Part shown: positions 27,828 to 36,927 of the stretch, piece by piece
How the letters are laid out: each line of letters starts with the position of its first letter
Position numbering within the stretch: position 1 is the stretch's first letter
From: Flavobacterium tyrosinilyticum
GTDB lineage: Bacteria > Bacteroidota > Bacteroidia > Flavobacteriales > Flavobacteriaceae
Direction: 5' to 3'
Assembly: GCF_023656565.1 (NCBI RefSeq)
Contig: NZ_JAMOKG010000001.1
Location: 936,456-1,000,455, forward strand
DNA: 64,000 bases
Notes under the pieces: generated by a model
Seen by the model: the letters and a program-made list of their open reading frames with translations, nothing else
Databases searched by the model: none
Told to the model about the DNA's origin: nothing
Position numbers and translations under genes: made by a program

Positions 27828-28428
27828 CTTTTGGTATATTTTTATCTAAAGGCGGTGCCGAACTCGGAATCGCGCGTGTTGTGTCTAACATTCTAAGGAA
27901 ATCTTCTTCTCCTTGTTCTTTAGGTATTTTGGCTTTTTCGACAATTTTATCCATTTGTCTTTCCAAAGAAATCAGCTCTTTATTGATTTCTTGTATCAAA
28001 AACACCACTTTATCATCTGGAATGGTACTCAAATGAATAAATAAATCCAGCATTTTAATTTTAGTAATCAAAATAGAAATACGGCTTTTGATCTGTGGCT
28101 GATTAAATTGAGCCGGAATATTATTGTTTAAAGCCATTGCTTTCTTAGAAATCGCAGCCGATTTTTTCTGAAAAGCCCCAATTGTCTTTCTAGGCTTTTC
28201 TGAAATTTCTTTATTAAATTCACGCCACTCTGTCCATGAATTCAATTGTGATTCTGAAATTTCATTAATGGGTTCGTCTAGAAAAGTCCAACCTTTATTT
28301 ATGTTGTTAAAAATAGCTTCTTTCTTTTTTGCTTCTTTTGCATTTTCTGCAAGGCGTTTTTCATTTTCATTTTGGCAAGAAAATAACACAGTTGTCAAAA
28401 GCAGAAAAAGAGATATTTTGTATTTCAT
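27820..28428 (-). CDS. Lipoprotein upstream of mfd
   Basis: 202 residues. A lipoprotein signal peptide is evident (SLFLLLTTVLFSCQNENEKR, Cys about 18). The mature part is mostly helical and charged with no recognised domain (NINKGWTFLDEPIN, SWTEWREFN). Its stop codon region overlaps the TTG start of mfd, so it is the upstream gene of a two-gene unit. The function is unknown and the pairing with mfd need not be functional. Confidence 0.8.
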   Translation of the reverse strand: MKYKISLFLLLTTVLFSCQNENEKRLAENAKEAKKKEAIFNNINKGWTFLDEPINEISESQLNSWTEWREFNKEISEKPRKTIGAFQKKSAAISKKAMALNNNIPAQFNQPQIKSRISILITKIKMLDLFIHLSTIPDDKVVFLIQEINKELISLERQMDKIVEKAKIPKEQGEEDFLRMLDTTRAIPSSAPPLDKNIPKVE

Positions 28429-28749
28429 TTATTAAAATGTTAGGCTGCAAAGTTACGAAGTAAATTTACAATTACGAATTCTGTTTTTTGCTAAAGATTC
28501 TATAAATCAAGGTTATTTTTTCGTCTTTTTATCCTTATCAGAAAATCAATTTTAAAAAAAATCATTTGATCATTATATCAATAAAATAGCGCTTTTTCAT
28601 GGGATTCTTAAAAAGGCACAAAGACACACTCTTAAAAGAGAATAATATAACAAACAAACTTTTAAATTATTGAATTTATAATTTATTATTCAAAAAAGTG
28701 CAAGTAATTGCGAAAACGTTATATTTGTGTCTCTAAAAATCATCATGAA
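28429..28749. other. Divergent intergenic region
   Basis: 321 bases between divergent genes. It holds one -7 box near the right end (28720-28727) and a lone GGCACAAAGACAC phrase (about 28613-28625) like an arm of the CGCAAAG hairpin family. Nothing else was recognised. Confidence 0.4.
28720..28727 (+). promoter_or_regulatory. -7 box for the SDR gene
   Basis: TATATTTG, a full match, 22 bases before the ATG at 28750. This distance supports that start over the longer open frame from 28708. Confidence 0.5.
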
Positions 28750-29688
28750 ATGAATCCTAAAATATTGATCATTGGCGCCTGCGGTCAGATTGGAACAGAA
28801 CTGACGCAAAAACTGCGCAAAATATACGGAACCGAGAATGTTATCGCTTCTGATATTCGAAAATTAAATACTGATGTTGTTAATTCGGGACCTTTTGAAG
28901 TGGTCAATGCTTTAGATTTTAATCAGATCGAACATTTGGTAGAAGTGCATAAAATTACTGATGTATATCTAATGGCGGCACTTTTATCGGCAACTGCTGA
29001 AAAAAATCCAGCTTTTGCTTGGGATTTGAATATGAATTCACTTTTTCATGTTTTAAATTTAGCTAAAGCCAAAAAGATTCAGAAAATTTTCTGGCCGTCG
29101 AGTATTGCGGTTTTTGGACCAACAACTCCAAAAGAAAACACGCCTCAATATACCATAATGGAGCCTTCTACAGTTTACGGAATTAGTAAACAGGCAGGCG
29201 AAAGATGGTGCGAATACTACCATAATATTTATGGTGTAGATGTTCGCAGTATTCGTTATCCAGGTTTAATCAGCTGGTCTACTCCTCCAGGGGGCGGAAC
29301 TACAGATTATGCAGTTGATATTTTCTACAAGGCGATTGCCGATAAAAAATACGAATGCTTTTTGTCTTCTGAAACCAAAATGCCAATGATGTATATGGAT
29401 GATGCAATCGATGCGACAATTAATATTATGAAAGCACCAGCTGAAGAAATTAAAATACATTCTTCATACAATTTGGCTGCAATGAGTTTTACTCCAACTG
29501 AAATTGCTGCTGAAATTAAAAAACATATTCCTGAATTTGAAATTACGTATAATCCAGATTTCCGTCAGAAAATTGCAGACAGCTGGCCGGCAAGTATCGA
29601 CGATGCTGATGCAAGGAAAGATTGGGGATGGAATCATAAATTTGATTTGGAAACTATGACTAAAGATATGCTGGAGCATTTGGCATAA
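28750..29688 (+). CDS. NAD-dependent epimerase/dehydratase, L-threonine dehydrogenase type
   Basis: 313 residues from the ATG at 28750 (MNPKILIIGACGQIGTEL), giving the GxxGxxG NAD motif at once. An extended SDR: the catalytic Tyr-Lys pair is in STVYGISKQAGE, and RYPGLISWSTPPGGGTTDY and MMYMDDAIDAT follow the pattern of SDR-type L-threonine 3-dehydrogenases. It would oxidise threonine to 2-amino-3-ketobutyrate. The usual partner (2-amino-3-ketobutyrate CoA ligase) is not in the window, so this specificity is likely but not certain. Confidence 0.85.
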   Translation: MNPKILIIGACGQIGTELTQKLRKIYGTENVIASDIRKLNTDVVNSGPFEVVNALDFNQIEHLVEVHKITDVYLMAALLSATAEKNPAFAWDLNMNSLFHVLNLAKAKKIQKIFWPSSIAVFGPTTPKENTPQYTIMEPSTVYGISKQAGERWCEYYHNIYGVDVRSIRYPGLISWSTPPGGGTTDYAVDIFYKAIADKKYECFLSSETKMPMMYMDDAIDATINIMKAPAEEIKIHSSYNLAAMSFTPTEIAAEIKKHIPEFEITYNPDFRQKIADSWPASIDDADARKDWGWNHKFDLETMTKDMLEHLA

Positions 29689-29707
29689 TCTGAAACGATA
29701 AAATTTT

Positions 29708-29742
29708 AAAGCGTGTTATTCTAAAAAATAACGCGCTTTTTT
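29708..29742 (+). terminator. Terminator after the SDR gene
   Basis: AAAGCGTGTTATT pairs with AATAACGCGCTTT (one wobble), loop of six bases, then a T run. Confidence 0.8.
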
Positions 29743-29786
29743 GTACATTTTATTTGTAAGAAAAAATATTGATTGTATAATTTATG

Positions 29787-29794
29787 TACTTTTG
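29787..29794 (+). promoter_or_regulatory. -7 box for the DUF418 gene
   Basis: TACTTTTG, a full TAnnTTTG match, 69 bases before the ATG. The long leader contains several ATCAATCAAA-like units (about 29829-29863). Confidence 0.45.
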
Positions 29795-29863
29795 ATTGCG
29801 TTTGAACAATAATCAAGTTTATTCCAAAATCATCAATCAAATCACAACAAAAACATCAATCAA

Positions 29864-31063
29864 ATGACAAATTCTTATCATCCTGTCGAGCAAGGCAAAA
29901 GAACTGCAATTGTCGACATCCTTCGGGGCTGGGCTATATTGGGTGTAGCCATTGGCAATTATCTGGATTTTCTATACATCGGTATAGAAAAAGAGCTTAA
30001 GCATAGTGCTTTCTCTGAAACTCTTCAATTTATTAACCGCTATTTATTTGCGGCAAAATCTTGGACATTATTAACTCTTTTATTTGGTTACGGATTTGCA
30101 ATTTTGATTAACAATGTTGCTTCTAAAGGAAAAAATCCTGTCGCTTTTTTTGCATGGCGAATGTTTTTGCTATTTATTTTAGCCTTTATTAACTCTGCTT
30201 TCTGGCTTGGCGATATTTTAAAAGATTATGCCTTTTTAGGACTTGTTTTATTACTGTTTTACAGATGTTCTACCAAAACTTTAGCCATTATTTCTGCTGT
30301 AATTATACTTACAGTTCCTTTTGTAATGGCTTATGTAAATGGTTTAAAAATTGAACATCCTGAAATTGCAACAAATCCAGAATACTTAAAACTCTATCAT
30401 TCTGGAAACTGGATTGACTTTTTCAGATTTAATCTGCTTGCGTCATTCTACGAACAAATTATAATTCCAGGCTATGCAATTACTGCTCATTATGTAATGT
30501 TGGGCTGTATGCTTTTTGGGTTTATGCTTCAAAAACTAAACTTCTTCAATCGCTTAACAGAATTAAAGAGACTTTTAAAATCTGTCTGCATCATTAGTTT
30601 GGCTGTTGCTGTACTTATCGCAATTGGATTTAATATTGCTATAATATACAAAGCTCCGTTATTAAAATTCTTTCACCCACTTTACTGGTTAGTGTTAAGT
30701 ACAATGATTTTTATCTCGACTGGAATCTGTCTTTTATACGTCAATGGAAAATTAAAAACAGTTTTCAGTTATTTTAGCGCAGGCGGAAAAATGACATTGA
30801 CCAATTATATGAGCCAAAATATATTGGCTGGTATTATTTTTTCTGGAATTGGATTCGGAATTGCAGATTCAATGCCGTATTGGTTTTACTTTTTATTGGC
30901 TGTTTTTATCTTTATCATTCAATTGTTTATTAGTAAATGGTGGCTTTCAAAATACAATTATGGCCCAATTGAATGGTTATGGAGATCTGCAAGTTATAGA
31001 GAATGGGTTCCTTTTAAAAAAGCACAACCAGAAGAGGTTGCTGCTGATATAAAAATGGTCTAA
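29864..31063 (+). CDS. DUF418 domain membrane protein
   Basis: 399 residues with about eight to nine hydrophobic helices. The opening RTAIVDILRGWAILGVAIGN and the later SAGGKMTLTNYMSQN and KWWLSKYNYGPIEWLWRS are typical of DUF418 proteins. These resemble acyltransferase-like membrane proteins, but their substrate is unknown. A single gene with its own -7 box and terminator. Confidence 0.88.
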   Translation: MTNSYHPVEQGKRTAIVDILRGWAILGVAIGNYLDFLYIGIEKELKHSAFSETLQFINRYLFAAKSWTLLTLLFGYGFAILINNVASKGKNPVAFFAWRMFLLFILAFINSAFWLGDILKDYAFLGLVLLLFYRCSTKTLAIISAVIILTVPFVMAYVNGLKIEHPEIATNPEYLKLYHSGNWIDFFRFNLLASFYEQIIIPGYAITAHYVMLGCMLFGFMLQKLNFFNRLTELKRLLKSVCIISLAVAVLIAIGFNIAIIYKAPLLKFFHPLYWLVLSTMIFISTGICLLYVNGKLKTVFSYFSAGGKMTLTNYMSQNILAGIIFSGIGFGIADSMPYWFYFLLAVFIFIIQLFISKWWLSKYNYGPIEWLWRSASYREWVPFKKAQPEEVAADIKMV

Positions 31064-31097
31064 AATTAGAAATTTGGAATAAACTTGAATATAAAAG

Positions 31098-31133
31098 AAA
31101 AGCCCTTAAATTTAGATTTAAGGGCTTTTTTAA
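31098..31133. terminator. Terminator between DUF418 and the SDR gene
   Basis: Perfect 14-base arms beginning AAAAGCCCTTAAAT, loop TTAG, T6 on the plus strand. It may serve both converging genes. Confidence 0.82.
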
Positions 31134-31193
31134 GTAGTCTAAAGGAATTACTTCACTTCAAAATATTGTTTATTTTACATCTGTCGCTTCAAT

Positions 31194-32252
31194 TTATGGT
31201 ATGATTTTTTTCTGACGCAATTGATCAAAAAGACTAAAAAACATTTCTTCGGTATCTATAAATTCATAAAAACCCAAACGTCTTGCTTTGGTTCCATCAG
31301 CAAAAAAATCATAATCCCACGAAAAAACAAAATCTCCAAAGTTCCAACTGGCTAATTTTTCATAATCGTGTTTTTCTAAATTGTATTTTTCCTGAATATT
31401 TCCCCATAAAACCTTTTTGTCAGCCATAACTGTTTTTAATTCCATTTGAAGCGGAGACGCAACAGGAATATCAAAATAAGAAGCAATTTTTGGCCAAAGT
31501 TCTGTCCATCGAAACAAATCTCCATTTGTAATATTAAAAGCCTGATTGGCACATTGCGGATTTGTAGCTGCCCAAACAGTTGCTTTAGCTAAGAGTCCTG
31601 CATCAGTCATTTCCATAAGTTTATCGTATGCCCCTGCCTTCCCTGGAAATCGAAGCGGTAGATTTAATTCTTTAGAAATTGATGCATAAACAGCTATCAA
31701 AAGTGCCAGATTCATTGGGTTTCCTATTGCAGTACCACCTACAACAGAAGGTCTAATGGCACTCCAATTCCACTTTTTTCCTTCTTTCTTTTTTTCTAAA
31801 TATTGCTGTTGGTCAATGTTAAATTCTGGAGGCATATGACCCGCATCTGTTTCTTTTGCTGGAGTTTTAAAAGGTCCTAAATGAGCTCCATAAACTTTGT
31901 ATCCCTGCATCAGACTAATATGCTGTAAGTCTTTAGCTATTAGCTCAATTATCTCAACTACATTCTTAAGCATATTAAGATTCGGCTCAACAAGCTCAGA
32001 CCATGATGGACGATCTTGATAGGCGGTGTAAAATATATGTGTAATTTTTGTGAGATTAGATAACTGCTTTTTACTGTTTTCAGTATCCAATAAATCAACT
32101 GAAATGTATTTCAGATTAGGAGCATTTGCACCTCCTTTTCTGGATAATCCGATAATATTCCAGTTGTTGGTAGATAAAAGATATTCTATAAGATTTGCAC
32201 CGATAACGCCATTTGCGCCAACAACCAATGCTGTGTTTTTATTTGCTGTCAT
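31194..32252 (-). CDS. SDR-family oxidoreductase (PRISE/progesterone-5-beta-reductase-like)
   Basis: 352 residues from the ATG at 32252 (MTANKNTALVVGANGVIGAN), which places the nucleotide-binding GxxGxxG at the N-terminus; a longer frame from 32291 is open. Features: FYTAYQDRPSW, the QGYKVYGAHLG motif with the candidate catalytic Tyr and a Lys, and IRPSVVGG. This layout is that of atypical SDR reductases acting on enone or terpenoid substrates; the bacterial substrate is unknown. The Crp-like regulator gene lies 94 bases upstream on the same strand. Confidence 0.8.
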   Translation of the reverse strand: MTANKNTALVVGANGVIGANLIEYLLSTNNWNIIGLSRKGGANAPNLKYISVDLLDTENSKKQLSNLTKITHIFYTAYQDRPSWSELVEPNLNMLKNVVEIIELIAKDLQHISLMQGYKVYGAHLGPFKTPAKETDAGHMPPEFNIDQQQYLEKKKEGKKWNWSAIRPSVVGGTAIGNPMNLALLIAVYASISKELNLPLRFPGKAGAYDKLMEMTDAGLLAKATVWAATNPQCANQAFNITNGDLFRWTELWPKIASYFDIPVASPLQMELKTVMADKKVLWGNIQEKYNLEKHDYEKLASWNFGDFVFSWDYDFFADGTKARRLGFYEFIDTEEMFFSLFDQLRQKKIIP

Positions 32253-32346
32253 TTTCTTTGTATTTAAAATTGTTTTACAAAGTTCAGACAAGCTAAAGAG
32301 CTATAAAATGAAGTGGATTATGAAATAAGGTTGAACTAGTTCAAGT

Positions 32347-32931
32347 TTACTTTTTCAATTTATTGTTTTTTATTTTTGAAAGAAATTCTGTTGTCATTCC
32401 TAGATAAGAAGCCAAAGCATATTGAGGTACCCGATTTGCGATTAAAGGGAATTGATTTATAAATTTCTCATAACGCTCTTCTGCCGAAGAAGTAAGATTG
32501 GTAATAATTCTTCGTTGAAAAAATGCTGCTGTACGTTCTGCTGTAATACGAAAAAAAGTTTCAAATTTTGGATTAGCCCCTTTTAATTTCGCTTCCGTTT
32601 CGAAATCTATTTGCAGCAAAACAGCATCTTCTAAAGCCATAACAAACATCGTAGCTGGTTGCTGATAAATGTAACTATTATAGTCAGAAATCCACCAGTC
32701 TTCAATAGCAAACGCAATCGTATGTTCCTGACCTTCATCATTTACCACATACGCTCTTAAAGCACCTTCGACCACATAGTTCCTATGTTGAGCCACAAAA
32801 TCTGGCTGCACTATAAACTGCCGTTTCTTTATCTTTTTTATTTTAAAATTAGAAACAAATTGATTGGCCTCTTCGTCAGAAAGATCTATTCGGTCTTGCA
32901 AATGCTTGATTAAAAACTCGTATTCTGTCAT
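32347..32931 (-). CDS. Crp/Fnr-family transcriptional regulator
   Basis: 194 residues. An N-terminal cyclic-nucleotide-binding-like beta-roll (about 15-115; VEGALRAYVVNDEGQEHTIAF) is followed by a helical linker and a C-terminal helix-turn-helix (VPQYALASYLGMTTEFLSKIKNN). The last part is shorter than in E. coli Crp, as is common in this phylum. No iron-sulphur cysteines, so it is not an Fnr-type oxygen sensor. It lies upstream of the SDR gene on the same strand and may control it. Confidence 0.85.
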   Translation of the reverse strand: MTEYEFLIKHLQDRIDLSDEEANQFVSNFKIKKIKKRQFIVQPDFVAQHRNYVVEGALRAYVVNDEGQEHTIAFAIEDWWISDYNSYIYQQPATMFVMALEDAVLLQIDFETEAKLKGANPKFETFFRITAERTAAFFQRRIITNLTSSAEERYEKFINQFPLIANRVPQYALASYLGMTTEFLSKIKNNKLKK

Positions 32932-33012
32932 TCTTTTTCGAATTTAAAAATTTCAATCCACAAGATTGCTATTGTATCAAAATTACAACTCTTTTAAATT
33001 TTATAAAGCAAA

Positions 33013-33045
33013 AAAAATCCAAAGCCAGAATTGCTTTGGATTTTT
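33013..33045. terminator. Terminator between the Crp-like and M1 peptidase genes
   Basis: Arms AAAAATCCAAAGC and complement, loop CAGAATT. On the minus strand it follows the M1 gene stop by 22 bases. Confidence 0.75.
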
Positions 33046-33066
33046 CTATTTGAAAATGTAGAATCT

Positions 33067-34947
33067 TTACTTCACTTCAAAAACATTATTTGTTTGTTTT
33101 ACATCAGCCATTAATCCGCTTGGATCGATAGTGATTTTTTTGATTGACGTTTTGTTTTTGTCAATTGTAAAACTATAATTTTGCTGTGCCCAAGCCCAGT
33201 CTTCTAGAACTGTTCTTTTCTCGTTCGGATTTGGATTTGGTTTAATGAAATTCATCATTCTTAATGGAATATAGAATGTTTCAGATGTTCCGTCTGTGTA
33301 ATCCACTTTCAAGTCAATTGGCATTGGCATTCTTCCAATTCTTTCTAAAGAAACGGTTGTTTTTCCTGCATTGTCAGCAACGTCTTTGATTCCGTAATCG
33401 ATTGTATTGGTAGTTTGTGTCCAATCAATCAAATACCAATCTAACTCAGCTCCAGAAACTCTTTCAGCTGTTCTTTTGATGTCGTTTGGAGTTGGGTGTT
33501 TGAATTTGAAATCGTTGAAATATCTTTTTAAAGTTGCATCAACATTCTCTTTTCCGATTATATATTCTAATTGAGAAAGGAAAAGACTTCCTTTAATATA
33601 AGAAGAAATACTATAAGGGCGGTTTTCATCGTAACGGTCTCCGTGAGTGGTTTGTGGCTGTTCTTTTCCAGAATTTACTAAACTGTAATATGCTTTGTAA
33701 TTTCCTACAAAAGGATTTACTTCTTTTTTATCTCCTTTTAATTCATTCAAAGCACTGTCTTCGATGTAAGTTGTAAAACCTTCGTCCATCCAAGGGTGTT
33801 TTGATTCGTTTGAAGCTAAAATGTGCTGAAACCAAGAGTGTCCTAATTCGTGTGTAGCTGTTCCTAGAATTCCTTCAAGAGTTCCGTTTCCTAACATTAA
33901 AGTACACATTGCGTACTCCATTCCACCGTCTCCACCTTGAATAAATGAGTATTGCTTGTAAGGATACGCTCCAACTCTCTGGTTGTAATATTCCATTACT
34001 TTAACCATTAAAGGCTCAAGTTGTTTCCAGTTTGCAGTCGTTTTTTCGTTGTTTTTGTAGAAGAAATGCAAATCGACATCGTTTGGTCCTTTTACAATAT
34101 CGTGCGTATATTCTTTATCGGCAGCCCATGTAAAATCGTGAACATTTGGCGCAATAAAATGCCAAGTCAATGTTTTTGCTTTTTTAGGATAAGTAACCGT
34201 TACACCAGCATCTTGATAACCATGTCCGATAGAATTTTTGTCTTGCAAATATCCAGAACCACCAATTGTGTACTCTTTATCGATTGTAATTTTTACATCA
34301 AAATTACCCCAAACACCATGGAATTCTCTTGCAATGTATGGATCTGCATGCCATCCTTCAAAATCAAATTCGGCTAATTTTGGATACCATTGCGACATAG
34401 AAAGTTCTACTCCTTCAGAATTGTTTCTTCCAGAACGGCGAATCTGTACTGGAACTTGTCCGTCAAAATCTAATGTAAAAGTCGTTTTAGAATTTGGAAG
34501 GATTGGTTTCTCCAAAGTTACTTCTAAGATCGTTCCAGAAACTCTTGTTTGAGCAGCTGCACCGTCTTGTTTGAAGTTTGTAATTTTTAAATAACCGGCT
34601 TCATTTGGTTTTAAAGTCTCAATACGGCTCTGTTTTACTTCTTTTCCGTCAGCTTGTTTTACTTTGCTTACCATTCTTCCGTCTGGATCTTTAATAAAAT
34701 GAAGACGTGCATCCATTTCGCTTCCTGGTTGAAATGCGTTTGGATATAAATGATAGAATACTTTTTTTAAAGTATCAGAAGAATTATTGGTATAAACCAA
34801 TTCTTGTTTTCCTTTGTACTGATAGTTTTTTACATCCATAGAAACCTCCATTTTGTAGTCAGCGTGCTGCTGCCAATATGGGGCGCTTTGTGCAAAAGCC
34901 GAGTTAAAACCTAAGCTTAGGAAAGAAAGTAAAATAATTTTTCGCAT
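33067..34947 (-). CDS. M1-family metallopeptidase (aminopeptidase), exported
   Basis: 626 residues from the ATG at 34947 (MRKIILLSFLSLGFNSAFAQ, a signal peptide); an upstream 14-residue extension is open but spoils the signal. The zinc site HELGHSW is near residue 366 with the third ligand in MDEGFTTYIED, and GGMEYAMCT is the exopeptidase-like motif. An N-terminal beta domain (about 25-280) precedes the catalytic domain. It is likely a periplasmic or surface aminopeptidase for peptide use. The adjacent S8 protease on the same strand would supply peptides. Confidence 0.92.
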   Translation of the reverse strand: MRKIILLSFLSLGFNSAFAQSAPYWQQHADYKMEVSMDVKNYQYKGKQELVYTNNSSDTLKKVFYHLYPNAFQPGSEMDARLHFIKDPDGRMVSKVKQADGKEVKQSRIETLKPNEAGYLKITNFKQDGAAAQTRVSGTILEVTLEKPILPNSKTTFTLDFDGQVPVQIRRSGRNNSEGVELSMSQWYPKLAEFDFEGWHADPYIAREFHGVWGNFDVKITIDKEYTIGGSGYLQDKNSIGHGYQDAGVTVTYPKKAKTLTWHFIAPNVHDFTWAADKEYTHDIVKGPNDVDLHFFYKNNEKTTANWKQLEPLMVKVMEYYNQRVGAYPYKQYSFIQGGDGGMEYAMCTLMLGNGTLEGILGTATHELGHSWFQHILASNESKHPWMDEGFTTYIEDSALNELKGDKKEVNPFVGNYKAYYSLVNSGKEQPQTTHGDRYDENRPYSISSYIKGSLFLSQLEYIIGKENVDATLKRYFNDFKFKHPTPNDIKRTAERVSGAELDWYLIDWTQTTNTIDYGIKDVADNAGKTTVSLERIGRMPMPIDLKVDYTDGTSETFYIPLRMMNFIKPNPNPNEKRTVLEDWAWAQQNYSFTIDKNKTSIKKITIDPSGLMADVKQTNNVFEVK

Positions 34948-34964
34948 GTGTATATGTAATAGAA

Positions 34965-34990
34965 AATGGAAGAGCGTTAACTCTTCCATT
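34965..34990 (-). terminator. Terminator after the S8 peptidase
   Basis: Perfect ten-base arms (AATGGAAGAG and complement) with a six-base loop; TTTTCT follows on the minus strand. So the S8 and M1 genes are probably separate transcripts or only partly linked. Confidence 0.7.
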
Positions 34991-35011
34991 GGATTAATCG
35001 TTTATTATTGT

Positions 35012-36649
35012 TTATTTTTTAGACATCTTTTCAGCCATTAATAACGCATTATAAGCATTTACCATCTTTGCTGTTTTTGATGATTCTGCAGAAGAAACCG
35101 CAACTGGTTTTTCATCTGGATTCTCACTTTCGCCCAAAACAACCATTGAAGGAAGCGCTACTCCAGAGTCCATTAAAATCTTTTTAACTTGAGCTGCTTT
35201 CAATTTTGGATAGTAAGAACGAATCAATGCTGCAACACCCGCCGCATTTGGAGATGCCATTGAAGTTCCTTGCAAGTATTTGTATTTGTTGTTTGGCACT
35301 GTTGCATAGATTTCTTCACCTGGAGCAAAAACGTCTACGTTTATTTTTCCAAAGTTTGAAAATGGAGCCACAACATTTTCTCCATACGATTTATTAATCG
35401 CTCCAATTGTAATTACATTATCTGCAAATTCTTTTACGTTGTCTTTAGAATCGTTTGGATAATTGATGTTTTTTGTTTCATCGATATTGTAACCGTCATT
35501 ACCTGCAGCATGCACAATTAAAACGTCTTTCTTAGCTGCATATTTAATCGCGTCGTAAACCCATTCTTTCTGTGGAGAGAAACTTTTTCCAAAACTTCCA
35601 TTGATTACTTTAGCCCCATTGTCTACTGCATAACGAATTGCCAAAGCAATATCCTTATCGTATTCGTCTCCATCTGGGACGGCTCTAACTGTCAAAATTT
35701 CAACATTTGGAGAAGCAACTCCGTCTCCGCCTAAATTATTTCCTCTAATTTGAGCAATAATTCCAGCTACGTGAGTTCCGTGAAGCGCTTTTTCTTTATC
35801 TGGACCAAAAACCACATTATTTCCATAATGAGCATCTTTAATATCTTCTGGATTATCGCCTACGATTTTTCTTCCGTCAAAATCTTTGTTCAAGTTGTAC
35901 TCCAACTGATCGTAAACTTGGTCTTTGTATTCTCCAAAATCGGCTTCTGGATCAAAAGTTGGTCCAGCGTTTGTAAAAATCTGAGTCATAATTGCTTTAC
36001 TTCTCGCCACTTTTGGATCTGTAGAAGTTACAGCGCTTAAATCTTCAATTTTGTATGTTGTCTTATTAAGCTCTTTTTTTATTGTATTGTGAACATCAAG
36101 TAAAAAATCTACTTGTTCTTTATCTTTAAGAGCTTTATTATATTTCTCTGTGTATTGCGCTAAAGCTGCTTTATATTCTGGAGAACCGTCATCGGCTTTT
36201 TTCACGATACGTGTCATTTCCAGATTTTCGTGAACAGCATTTCCTAGGAAATTCCATCCGTGAACGTCATCTATAAATCCGTTTTTATCGTCATCGATTC
36301 CGTTTCCTGGAATCTCTTTTTTATTCGTCCAAATCATTCCTTGAAGATCTTCGTGCTCGATATCGACACCAGAATCTACAATTCCTACGATTACTTTCTG
36401 CCCTTTTTTACCTTGCAGTAATTCAGCGTAAGCTCTATCAACACTCATTCCCGGAATAGAATCTTTTATCAAATCAAGATGACTCCATCTCTTCAATTCA
36501 TTTTCGCTAACTGGAGCTTTTTTTACTACTGCTAAAGGAGCCACAATTGGCTGTTTTGGCACTGAATTTTGTGCTTGTAAAGTTGCATTACAACCTGCTA
36601 AAACAAGTAATGCAAACGCAGATAATTTAAGTGGTTTTATATGACTCAT
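35012..36649 (-). CDS. S8 subtilisin-like peptidase, lipoprotein
   Basis: 545 residues. A lipoprotein signal is present (LLVLAGC, Cys about 20). The catalytic triad is visible: Asp in VGIVDSGVDIEHED (about 88), His in HGTHVAGI (about 291) and Ser in GTSMASPNAAG (about 463). The gap between Asp and His is unusually long, with an inserted helical, charged region (about 130-230) that is common in flavobacterial S8 enzymes. It likely degrades proteins at the cell envelope. It is 64 bases upstream of the M1 aminopeptidase gene. Confidence 0.92.
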   Translation of the reverse strand: MSHIKPLKLSAFALLVLAGCNATLQAQNSVPKQPIVAPLAVVKKAPVSENELKRWSHLDLIKDSIPGMSVDRAYAELLQGKKGQKVIVGIVDSGVDIEHEDLQGMIWTNKKEIPGNGIDDDKNGFIDDVHGWNFLGNAVHENLEMTRIVKKADDGSPEYKAALAQYTEKYNKALKDKEQVDFLLDVHNTIKKELNKTTYKIEDLSAVTSTDPKVARSKAIMTQIFTNAGPTFDPEADFGEYKDQVYDQLEYNLNKDFDGRKIVGDNPEDIKDAHYGNNVVFGPDKEKALHGTHVAGIIAQIRGNNLGGDGVASPNVEILTVRAVPDGDEYDKDIALAIRYAVDNGAKVINGSFGKSFSPQKEWVYDAIKYAAKKDVLIVHAAGNDGYNIDETKNINYPNDSKDNVKEFADNVITIGAINKSYGENVVAPFSNFGKINVDVFAPGEEIYATVPNNKYKYLQGTSMASPNAAGVAALIRSYYPKLKAAQVKKILMDSGVALPSMVVLGESENPDEKPVAVSSAESSKTAKMVNAYNALLMAEKMSKK

Positions 36650-36927
36650 ATATCTATAAATAATTGTAAAGTTAAAAGATGGGTCTAAATTATGCTTTTT
36701 TGTTACAAAAAACTAACTGTTAACACTGTGTTATGAAATTAGGAATATTTTTTTTCAAAATACAATCAAATTATTGCAGAAAAAACTGTAGGAAAAATAT
36801 ATTCCAAATAAACAAATCGTTTTTATAACGGCAAAAAAACAACAAATAATATATTGTTTACGGGTTCACGTAAAGATTATCAGTTAAATATACGTAGAAT
36901 TGCGCGACCTAATTCTAAACATATTCT

